From contig NC_134428.1 of NCBI RefSeq assembly GCF_030867145.1, positions 22,671,537 through 22,735,536 of the forward strand: DNA of 64,000 bases, in the 5' to 3' direction. Shown in pieces: positions 26,401 through 38,400 of the stretch. The notes below the pieces were generated by a model. It was given only the letters and a program-made list of their open reading frames with translations. It did no database searches and was not told the origin of the DNA. A program made the translations under genes and the position numbers. Origin of the DNA: Opisthocomus hoazin (lineage: Eukaryota > Chordata > Aves > Opisthocomiformes > Opisthocomidae). Position 1 is the stretch's first letter. Each line of letters opens with the position of its first letter.

Positions 26401-29400
26401 CCGATCCTCCTGTGAGACTTTGCTGCCATGGAAGAGGGGTGCATGCAGGAGAGCTGCGACCCAGCTGCAGCAAACCCAGCTCCACCGACTGCCTCTCCAG
26501 CCAGCGCATGGGGAATCGCAGAGCAATTAAAAGCCAGAATCTTAGATGTCCAACTAAGCCCACTGTCACCCAGATATTGCCCCCTGGGACTCTGCCATCC
26601 ACACCAACATAGTTCAGAGCTAAGTGGAGCTATTTGGAGCTGGCATTGTACCCGAGTAGCTCTGTGAAACCAAGCGGAGGGGTACAAGGGAACCACATGG
26701 GGATAACAGGCCTTTACGTATCCCCTCAGGATCCAGCAGGAACATACAAGAAGCGAGAGGAGGAAAGAGAAGGGGCAGAAAATGAAGCCACAGCAGTGGT
26801 GGCAATGGTGGCTGCATGCCCCAGCTCACAGCTACCTTGCCCCGGTGCGAGGTACCCCTGTGCGTACAGGGCAGCACCTCCACCCTGTGCAATCAATCCC
26901 ACGCCCTGAGCTATCACGCTCAGAATTTAGTCCCGTTTGGTGGGCACCCACCCAGGGGCAAAGCCACCAGACAGCACTGCGCACAGCAGGGTTAGAGCCC
27001 CACCAGCACAGACCCCACCCCAACCCAGGGCTGCAGGGTTCTGGTCCAAGCCCTTGGTGTTACCATTGTGATCCCCAGACTCCAGACGTCCGACTTCACG
27101 TTGTAGCCCTTCTGGTTCAGCTCAGGGTTTATTCTTTCCGGCTGTAAGAGCAAAATGGAAGATATTATAACTATCTCATTTTCCCAGCACAAACCCCACA
27201 GAGCAAACCTCTGGCTCAAAACCCAGGCTGGGTGGATTCCCCTGGCTCACAGCCCCATGGAGGCAGGGTCTGAGGTTAAATCTAGCACCAACTGCTCCAC
27301 ACAACCCACACACTCTCCCCTCCAGCTCCCGAGTGAGACTTGTACTATCCCTGCAGCATGATCCCAGCCCCAGGAGCACAAGCTACCCACGCAGATGCCA
27401 CAGATGGAAAAGGGAAATTCATACTGACTTCAGAGGGTGAAATGATTCTGCCAAGAAAAGCCTCAGCATTTTCTAGCCAGCAAGGAGCAGCCCTTCCAAC
27501 CACCACAACCAGCACCACATAGTCTTTTACCCTTCTGCAAACAGAAGGTGGCAGAGGAAGAGTCTGCTGTGGGATTAACACACACAGCAGGGCTTACAGG
27601 GAGGGTAATCCCGTCCTTGGGGACTCTGCTGAGTCAGGAAGCCCAGAGCACTCTGAAGTGGTTTCTATCTCAGGACAGAGGCAAACCGAGACCGATTTCT
27701 GCGCAGCAGCCTCTTCAAATAAAGGCTGAAGGCAGCTGAAGGCTGCCGTCTCTGGCCCCACACGAGCACACTTACAGCCATGTATGGTTTGCAGCCGGCA
27801 TCCATGGTCTTCGCAACCGAGTCCACCAAGTAGCCACTGATACCAAAATCGCACATTTTCACGTGTCCCTCCTTGTTGATCAGCACATTCGAAGGTTTCA
27901 CGTCTAAGACAGGGAACATAAGAGGGCAGACTGGGCCTTTGCAGAGGTATCGCAGAGCCTGAGACAACACGGGAAACTCCCCACCAACCTGGGAGGGGAG
28001 CAGGTAGGCCCTAACACAAGGGAAGGGAGACAAAACCCTACCGGTCTTATTTCAATAAAAGAAGTTCACAACTTAAACCATAACCATGCCCCTCCAGGCA
28101 GAACAGGCCTTCTCCCTAATGAGGCAGGTCAAAAGGTTGAAGTAGAATGTTGAGGAGTTAATGCCCAGCTCCTTAGGAGAGATTTATGCACCCAACACAG
28201 CCTTAGCAGTTCAACTCTACCAAGTTCTCGGACAGCTTATCTCATGCCCATCATGATCTGTCCACAACTACACAAGGAACTATACCAGGAAGAAGAACAG
28301 GATCCAAGCGTTACAATTCCCATCTGTGATTTGCAAGATCTCCTTTGGCCCTCACCTTGCTAGAACCTTGCCAGGGAGGGTAGGGGCTTTCGTCCCCAAG
28401 AGCTGCCTTCAATGCATCTCTGTACTCCAAGACAGCTTAAGATGCCCATAAAAACACAGGCAGCGAGGAATTCAGTTATATTCACCCCTTCATCTGGAAA
28501 GCAGGATGAGAACAACATCATGCAAGCAGATGTATGAAGGATACATCTCAGGAATACGGCACCTGGATCTGTCCACCATGGTCCCAAGTACCATCACACC
28601 CACTATAAGCATCCCAGAGGCACACTCCACACATCTCCTGGGAAGGAGTCCTCACATAACTTATTTTAAGGCTAGATCTCCAGTCACACCACGCTAACCC
28701 CATCCAGCACCTACCTCTATGGATTACGGACAGTTTACTGTGCAGATGCTCCAGGGCTCGTACAATCTGGGAACAAACACAGCAGAAAAGGATCCTTTAA
28801 TCATACACAGCACCAGCCTTCCACTGCAAACACACCACCCATTTCCACAAGCAGTGGGCTTAAACAGAGACCTCAGGCTCAGAGGATGCACAAAACCACA
28901 TAAGAACCCAAGAGGCACTCACCGACACAGCCATTTTCCCCAAAATGTCTTCAGGGATAGTTTTCTTCTTCTCCAGCACTTTCTTGTAGAATTTATCTAG
29001 GGAGGTGTCCATGAGCTCCATGCAGATCCACACATCGCCCTGCAGACAGTGAAAAAGCTGTTGAGAGGGAATTCCCTGGAAATCCCTGGGAGCTGAAGGG
29101 AGAGGTGAGGACGGATGGACAAACAGACACTGCCCCTTCCACATGGGGCAAGCCAAGGTCCCTGCCATGCAGCCGCTGGTGGCCACACTACCAGCACATG
29201 CGCTCCGCGCTGGACAGTGATGGGCACAGACCTCCAGGTACCACCAAAACTGCCTGCAATGGCTCCCTTTGAGGGTCTATCCCAAAGCCAGCCCAGGCCA
29301 TGGACAACGTGCTTGGGCACCTGCCATGGAAGTGAGGAATGGGACCTGCTCAACGCTGCCTGATGGAGGCAAGCCTTTGCTTTTAAGTCATTGCAGCATC

Positions 29401-32400
29401 TCAAATCGCTCAGCTGGGCTGAAGAAAGCAGAGGTGGTTTGGGACAGGTTAGTGCCTTAAGTGCAATCACAGGGGCCCCAGGTGCTGCACAGCCCACCAG
29501 CTATGCACCGGCTCAGTACCTCACGGAAGAGAGCTCCGTAGAAGGTGACGGTGTAGAAGCAGTCAACTGTCCTCATGGAGATGTCCAAGTCCATCAATAA
29601 CCTCTTCTGCTCCTGAGTGTTCACAGTCGCTCGAATCCTCTGAGACAAACATCAAAGAAGAGGGGTTTGACATAGGTGGGATAACACCATTATCCCTTGG
29701 GCTATCCCAAGGGTCTGCTGACTTGTGGTTCTGAGGCCAGGGCAAGTGTTTTAGGTTTATTTTGCAGCCAGTAGCACCCCAGGACGTGCCCAGATTCCCT
29801 CTTGCAGAGAGCACCTCAATGAAGGTGCATCTTTCCTACGAGGAAAGGCTGAGGGAGCTGGGCTTGTCAGCCTGGAGAAGAGAAGGCTGAGAGGGGACCT
29901 TAGAAATGCCTACAAATGTCTGCAGGGTGGGTGTCAGGAGGACAGGGCCAGACTCTTTTCCGTGGTGCCCAGCGACAGGACAAGGGGCACAGACTGAAGC
30001 ATGGGAAGTTCCAGCTGAACATGAGGAAGAACTTCTTCACTCTGAGGGTGACGGAGCCCTGGCCCAGGCTGCCCAGGGAGGTTGTGGATTCTCCTTCTCT
30101 GGAGATATTCAAACCCTGCCTGGATGAGGTTCTGTGCAGCCTGCTCTGGGTGACCCTGCTTCAGCAGGGGGTTGGACTAGATGATCCCCAGAGGTCTCTT
30201 CCAACCCCTGCCATTCTGTGATTCTGTGAATGACAAACCCTTTGCAAGCTCTTCAGCGGATGCAGAGTCAGGCCAGCAGCCTGGACAGGCATTCAGAGAT
30301 CCAAACCTTGCACCATCTGACTGCAGACACCAAGCCTGGATTTCCAAGCCTGCTGATCAGCCCCATAGTGCCCAGCCGGTATCAGCGCAGACCCTTCAAT
30401 GGCCAGACCACACTGGAATGCCAGAGGCTGGCAAGCCTGTCCCCATTTTTTCCACGACTGGTGGAGCTCAGCAGAGTCTCTCCACTCCCTCAGAGCTGCA
30501 CATCCCAACCTCCATCACCCTCAGCAAGCAGCTCTGCTCACCTTCACGGCCATGATGGTGCCACTCTGTGCATGCCGGACTTTCTCCACCACGCCGTAGG
30601 CCCCACGGCCCAGCTCCGAAATTGTCACCAAGTCATCAGCTTCCACCTCGAAGTTCTTTAGGGAGAGAGACACACAAAAGAAAAAAAAAATCAAAACATG
30701 AGCACACTTATCACCACGGACATCAGCAGAGATCCAACACTTGCAGCAGAGCATTTCCAAACAATGGTACCTACAGGACCCCACCAGCTCCTGTACATAC
30801 TGGAGGCACCATGCTTGGAGAAGGTGGGTGTATTTTTTTTTTCTCTGTTGACCCAGAGCCCAAACCCTCTTACCCTGTACTCACCAGGGGTCATTTAATC
30901 CCCTCTCTGCAGCTAGAGATCAGGACTTTCATCCTTTAAGCCAGGGCACGCTGCCACTGGAAAGGGCACCAAAGGTTGGTGCCTCTCCGCCTGCTCGGGA
31001 TTACCCACACAAGGGTATTTCTGCGGTTGCAGAACAACTTGCAGGATGTTAACAGCTCCCGTGCCAACACGGGCAGCGGTCGGGAGCCTCTGCCACAGCT
31101 CCAAATCCCCGTGTGCAGCCGGGGATCCCCACCTCGCCCGCATCCTGAGCGATCGCTGGTCACAAACACAGCTACGTGTCTAATAACACCTCTGCCTGTG
31201 CAAAGCCTCTCTTAGATGGGAGCGCATGCAGCAACTCAATTCCTAATTACTGAGGAGTTCAAATGAGTTTTACCTGCTTTCAGTACTTCCTCCCACTATC
31301 AGAAAGCAGCCAACAAGGTAACACGTGAGTTAGCACTGAGGAAGGAGCTCAGGTGAGTGACACTACCTAAGTCTCACTTCAAGCAGGGGAAAAAACCCAT
31401 CGCCAGCGTTCAGCCAAGCGAGTGCCCCACGCAGCAGGGAGCCAGCCAGCTCCTGTGCCACCCACAAACAAGTTTCCCTAAAGACGTGTTACCCTATAAT
31501 TGCCTGCTCTGCTGGGCAGGGCACAAACTGTTTGAGTGAGACATGGGCTATTTTTGGACTCTGCGTTCATCGCTCCTAATAAGTCACAGGCCTTCTTTTA
31601 GCCAGGCTTCATCCAGCCTCCGTTTTTCCTCCGGTCTCAGGGAACAAAAATAATACCAGGATGCCAAATTGCCCCAGTAGCCACAAAGGCAGCGAGGGTG
31701 GGAAACATGCACGGCACAGCGCCGGATGCCGTGCCTGCGAGCTACACCCAGAGCGGAGAGGAAACAGCCTTTGGCGTTACGGAGCCGAGCTGGAAGATGT
31801 GGCTGCCGGGCTCCTGGCCAGCAAGCTCCCCTCGGCACTGGCCACGGCACGGCCAGCAGCGACCAGCTCCGCCGGACCTTCCTGCCGGCCCCGGCTCCGT
31901 TTATTTGAGCCAGATGTGCATGGCAGGCGGCCGAGGCAGGGAGCAAGGGAGGGCTGTGCTTGAGCTCAGCACTGAGCTATGCACTGCCCAGCGCAGGAAG
32001 GTGCCGGCCCTTTCCTGGGCAGGACGGTGGATCCAGAAATGAGGAGAGCAGGGCGGAGGGGGACATGTCCAAGCCCCCACCCTGCCGCCTGGGGCAGCTG
32101 GCAGAGGAGCAGGGCAGGCTCGCAGCTCCTGCAGGAAGGATCTGGTGGTGCTTTTCAGGACACGTGTTCTGCAGTTGTTCCAGCTTATTGTTTGTTTTTT
32201 TTTTTTTCTTCTTTCTCCTGGCATTTACTCTAAGGCTTCCCCAGAAGCTGGCAGTTCCCAGCACACTCCAGGAACCAGCATCGCCCTGCCCAGCAACAAG
32301 AGATGATGCACTGACAGAGCCAGCGCTCCCCTCCCCTGGTAACGGGACGCACGGCATCACCTGCACGGATCCGACAGACCCGAGGTCATCGTCCACCTCC

Positions 32401-35400
32401 ACGGCCTAAAGCTGGCCTTCCGCCCAAGCCCTCTTCCTCCACCATGTCACCCCAAAACACCCGCACCAGACCCCTCCTGCAAACACTGGAGCAGGCAGAG
32501 TAGGGAAGGAGGCAAGTCTAGAGAGCATTCCCCAAGCTACAGCACTCTCCTCTCGCACACATCATGCCCAGGCTGTTACAGAGAGCATCCCTCCCTGAGC
32601 TATTCATACCCAGGATTGTTCCCTGGACCCAGCCAAGGCTTCCTCTCCTCTCCCCTAACCCTAAAACCTTGCACCGAGGCCGAGGGGCCCAGATACCATC
32701 AGCCAAGCCACCTCCCAGCCTGGAAGGTAAGCAGCTAGATATAGGGCTGATCCAATGCGTGGTATTTTTAGCTCACTTGCAAAGAGCCTTCTGCAGCCCC
32801 AGGAGAGCCCGTAACAAGAGAATGAAATAAAAGAGAGCGAGCGGCTATTTCTAGCAGTGTTTTTCATCAGGTCACTAGGAAAGGCTTTGGAGAGCTGGAG
32901 AGAAGCTTTGTGCCCAGCTTCTCCTGAGCCACCAGCAGTAACACAGCCCTGTGGGTGCACAGGACAAAGGGGAGTTTGTCTGGGGCAGCCGGAGAGCACA
33001 ATGAGGCCACGCTGATTTCAGGCAGATGGGCTGGGTGCGTGCACTCAGACCGAGGTGGCCAGTGGGGCTGTCAAGGGACTGCTGTGATCTCCCAAAACTG
33101 CACACCCAGCCTCTGGCACCCACCTGCCTTGCAGGGGCTGCCCGCAGGCAGGAGAGACCAGCCAGCGAGCCCACGGGCTCAGAGACGAGCCGTCTTAAAG
33201 GCAAGGTGACGTGTTCAGCTCTCCAACAGTCACTGCTCTAAATACACAGACATCCCACTGCTCCACAGGGGAAAGGTCCTGCTGTGGGATGTCTCATCCC
33301 TGCAAAGATGCATCCCGTGAGGCTGCACCAGGAGGCCACCATCCTTGTCACGGGGTGCTCCGAATCTCAAGATTTGATTTGACAAGTTGTCGGGCACGAT
33401 CCATAAAACTCCCCACACAAGGGGCAAACACAATTAGAAGCAAGTAAAAAATAAACCACATTGTCACGTACTTTATCTCCAATGGTAATGAACGCTCTGG
33501 AGTCCAAGTTCCTCGGGGGCCTGCAAGAAAAGAGTAAGAGAGTCAGGAGAAAGCCCAGCTTCGTTACCCCTCTTGGCCGGAGCCAGGTTTCACATTCCTT
33601 TGAGTACTTTCAGTCACTGCTTTCCACTGTCCCCTGTTGTCGTGGGTTCAAACCAGCCCCCTCCAAACACTCACAAATGCTTTAATCATGCCAGTAACAC
33701 CTCAGCACACACCCACAAGGCATTTGCTGCACGTATGCAGCGAGGACCCCAGAGACTCAGCTAGGCGAGACATGCACCGAACCACGAGGTCTGAAACCAC
33801 CCCTGCGCAGGAGCCTGAGGAACCGAGACCGCCGGGACCTGACGTTTCTGTGGCAGAGCAGCTCAGTTGTCATGTTTTGACAGGCAGGTGTTGTAACAGG
33901 ACAGCCACGTCGCCCGAAACGCACGCCGAGGGAACAACAGGTAATTCCTCACCCGTGAGTCATTTGTGTACGCTCACGAGCCTGTTTCAGGCAGCGTGGC
34001 AGGCAGAGCTTCAGTGTCACACTTTGCACAACACCACGCAGGCAAGAGGCTTCCTTTATGGCTTTTTCCCCTCCTCGTTGCTGCCCACTTCTCATTACGG
34101 GCAGCACGGTACTTTTAGAGCTGATGCGAGCGTTTTGGCCTTCCCACCTCGCTTCTCCGCTCTCCGCGTTCTCTGGGACCTTCTAAGAGTGGAGATTGCC
34201 CAACTGGTTCAGCCTCCCAATTCCCATCAGAGCAACACGGCAACCTCCAGTTTCAAGGAAGTACTTCAAGGCTCATGGCAAAAGCCTTGTGCTCTGCAAA
34301 TATTTGCACTGCAGCTTGCAAAGCACAGAGAAAAGGAGTTGTGGACAGCTTGCACCAGCCTCTACACAAGTGCTCTGGGCATGCAAGCGCCCCACAAATT
34401 CCAGCGTGACGCCTTCTCCAGGGGAAATTCAAACACTGATAGGAGCAGAGACAGATGCAGCCGTGGGGGAAGGAGGTGGCTGCTGCATGCAGGGCTCCAC
34501 GTCTGCGTGCCAGGCTGCGCAGCACTAATGGGGGAGTTCCCCTGGCCCCTCTCCGGCGGATCTGTCCTATCTACCTGGGGTTTTCAGTAGTGGTATTTCT
34601 CCTTCAGGGATTTCACTGCTCTCCTGGAGCTGGGAGGGTCTCTAGAAGGGCTTTATGCAACGGTGGAGATGCAGCCTAAGGTGTTTCAGAACAGCACCAT
34701 GGAAGCTGAATTTAAGCCATCTGCTCTTTGTCAAATCAAGTGCTGCTACCCTCGGCTCTCCTGCATGGCATAACAAGCATCAGCTGCACGCAACAAACAG
34801 CAGAGAGATATTCCAGTGCCCTGAGATACCGCTGGGCACTGGCCCCTGGCACGGAGCAGCACAACAACGCTAGACATCCATGTCCTCCTCGCACCGAGGC
34901 AAGGAGCTGTGAGCAACTCAAACTAGCCCCGACACACAGGTCAGGGGGAGGATGCCCTACCGTGCAGAGCATCCCCCAACCCTCACCCCCCTTAATCTGG
35001 CTGCCACCACCTCTTCTCTTCCCCTGCATTAAAAACCTTTCTCTCTTCTTCCCTCGGGCAGATTTGCTGTCTCCACCGTGTCTTTGCCCTGTGGCATTGG
35101 CAGAGCCATGGCAGACTGAGAAGAGTCTCCCAGCAGTCTCCCAGCCTTTGCCTTTCAGCCATTTCAAACCAAGCAGGCACCTCCCAGAGAGAGACACACG
35201 CTGGGTATGCGTGTGCATGCGCACGTGCATACTTGTGTAATTCCTTCTCATCACCCGCAAGCCAGAGCTTGAGATTAAAAATTAACTGATTCTGCAAAGT
35301 CTACACGGGCCACTCCCCTTGACACAGCGTTGAAACCAGCTCCAGAGAACAGCCATCTGGCTTTAAGCAACAGAGACACTTACGTTGTGTTGGCAACGGG

Positions 35401-38400
35401 CTGTTTGATGGGGAAACCTGTTATCCTCAGCTCCCGCTTCTTCTTGCTTTTCACTGGAAGAAAAGATGCGCACATGAGCACCTGGCATTTTTACTTTTCT
35501 CCCTTCAAGCATCCTCCTGCCTGCAGCCACCAGGCAGGGGAGGCAGGGCCTGGACCCTCTGCACTGTGCAGCTATGGCAAGATGACAAGAAGGTCACAGC
35601 TCTCAGGACCACCTGCCCAAAATTTCAGGCAAGAGCCAGAAGCACAAGTGGGTCTCGAAGGCCCTGCCGAGCGCTTCCCTGCAGAAATACCCAGGGGTGC
35701 ACTGACAGAGACTCTTTTCTGAGCCTTGCAGCCAAGCACTGCCTTGCAGCGCTCCTCAGACACCCCAAAAGTGCTCTTTACCCTGTGTGGCCATTAACAC
35801 TCCCCTCTCTTTTGTGATTTCAGCTCTGATGTTCAGGAGATGGGTTAAAGTCATGATTCCTGCTGGGTGCTTACCCGGTTTGTGCGGCTCCAGGGATCCT
35901 TTGGAATCTGAAAGAGAAGGGAGACAGCGGCTCAGCCTTCGGGCTCCGGACCCATCACGTACCGGCCCTCCATCGCTCCCGGTTCCCCGCAGGGATCAGT
36001 GACGGAGGCCGACGACATCCGCAGCCCGGCCCAGTCCCCGTTTCCGCAGCCACAAGAGGTCTCCGTGCCATTAGCCGCGCTCCCGAACAGGCTCCCTGTC
36101 CAGCTTCTTCCTGGCCCAGAGCCCCCAGCCAGGCCTTGGGGAAGACCCAGACCCCTGACGGCCACTGGTCCCAAAGCAACGCCAAGGAGCCAGTCCCAGC
36201 AGGATACCCCGCATTCAGCAAAGGGAAACCAGGGCAAAACCGGCCAGGAGCTGACTATGGGCACCAGGAGCGAACTGGCCACAAAGCGTGGCTTGTGGAG
36301 GCCGAGACCTGGCCAGACAAGGCAGGACCCCAGCAGAAGCGACTGGCGAGAGGATGCTCTCTTCCTGCTCCCCCCCAGCTCCAAACAGCACTGGGATAAC
36401 ATAACCCACCGCTGTGGAGGGAAACGGGGTCCAGGGCAGGATGAAAGGTCCACTTGCAGATGAAACTACAGGGATGAGAGATAACCAGCACGGGGGGCCA
36501 GCGGGCAACGGGCAGAGGAGACCACTGACCCCGGGCTGCTCGCAGAAGCCCCAGCCGTTCCTCCGTCAGCAAACGGCTCACCCACCTACCCCAGCTCACC
36601 AGGAAAATAAACAGACCGTGAGGGGCTGGGACGGGGGCTGAAGGGGCACAGCCGAGACCGTCAAAGCCCCGATCCCCCCCAAGAGAGACAAAGGGGGAGC
36701 TGCACTTTGCAGCTAAAGGTACTTCAGCCAAACAGACCTGGTAGATGCATTAAAAAGCACAAAGAGCACAGTGTGCTCCAGGCTGGGAGCGGATGGTTCA
36801 GCTTGGCCTTGGACAGCCCTTCCAAATGGCTCCTACCTGCCTGGCTCCTGGGAACAGGCATGCGGACAAAGTCCAGTGCTTCGAAAGGAGGGAGGGGAGA
36901 GGCGAGGAGCTGGGATTTCAGCCGGAGCCGCAGCACCGTGCGAGAGCTCCTGCAGCAGTGGCGGCAAGACAGACGGATGATACACGTCCAGCATGTTCCC
37001 AGCACAGACAGTCCCCCGTCCCCACCCCTGTCCCCCACCAGCTCCAGATGCATCAGCTAAGACGGGTGCCTGAAACCCACTTTTCCAGCCCCGTCCCCCC
37101 CCGAACACAAAACTCGCTGAGGCCGCAGGGGAAAGCTGCTCTGCAAGGTACAGCAAAGGTCCCAGCTGCTGGACCAGCAGCATCCCTCCCTGCTGAGGGA
37201 ACTAGCACAGATCAGTCCGTGTCCCCACCTCATCTGCCACCTTTCCTGCATCAGAGATGACCCATAAGGGTCTCATACCAGCACAGTTCCTGTGAGCTAC
37301 AGGAGTGGTGTGAACTTCCAGCTCAATAAAACCAGCCAGTGAGCTGCTCCACCCCAAACTGATCCTGCTTGGCTGGAAACCAAGGTCTCTGCAGACCTGA
37401 CCACGTCACAGCAATCACGGCTTCTAATCCACGAGCCTGCAAATCTTCCCTTCCCCATCGCCCACCCAGCAGGGCTGCAAGGGGGACTTATCAACAGGCC
37501 AGCATGCCCGCTGATGACACTTTGCAAAATACCTGGTTAAGCAATGACGGGAGCAAACGCAAAATGGAGACAAATCAAAGATGCCAGATGGGTTCAGAAA
37601 TGCTTCCCCTTCCCACACCCAGCCTCTCGCTACTCAGTGTGGCAGGCTGACCACAGGGGCTAAAAATTGGGGTCCCCAGAGCCCGGCAGCAGGCTGGGCA
37701 GCTCACCGTGGGCACACATCCTGTCCCATGCTGGGGAATGGATTTAGCTGGCTGCTGACCGGGAGCCTTGCACCGAGCGTTTCTGCCCCGTGACCTGCTC
37801 TGAACGGCAGACAGCGTTCGCATGCAGCCCCTCCGGGGCAGCTATCAGCCAGACCTTTACACGAAACCCTGAAATGCCCCCCATCCTGGCTGCTATTTTA
37901 CTTCATCTGTTTGCTCTCCCTCTCCCCAATTGCCATAGTAACCCCGCACAAAGCGCCTTCTGTGCCACCAGCTCCGCTGGCAGCGCCGGCCGCAGCGCGG
38001 TGACTCACGCGGCAGGAGCAGGGTCCACGCTGCCGGGGCCAGGCGTCCCACGGGCTGTGGCGTCAGCCCTTCCTTAAGCCCTGGCTGCAAGAGGGAGGCC
38101 GGAGGGAGCTGGGAGCACCCAGCCCGGGATTGGGAATCAATGGGGCACGTTGTTCTGTGGAGCCCGAGCTCGCAGGCAGGACGATTTGCAAGCACGGGTT
38201 AGAGGGGCAGCAAGGGATGGACAAATTCCCCATTACAAACCCCCTGCACCATACAGGAGTCTCATTTAATGCCTCTGTGCATTGGTCGTCCCCCAAGAAC
38301 TCTGCTGTAACGGGGGTCCTGCACATCAGCCCGCTTCCCTGTACCCCCAAACCACTTGCACTTCCCAGCACCGTACTGCCAGGGTCAGTGACAACCCCCT

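Noticed and set aside
30542-30655. Alternative assignment of the kinase to MAP2K6
   Set aside because: The [16 protein letters not shown] and CFYTVTFYG segments and the LGEDS C-terminus match MAP2K3, and the neighbour NATD1 supports the MAP2K3 locus.
33630-33700. LTR-like start tgttgtcgtgggttcaaacc
   Set aside because: It is faintly reminiscent of avian LTR sequence, but no paired LTR, primer-binding site or gag/pol translation follows.
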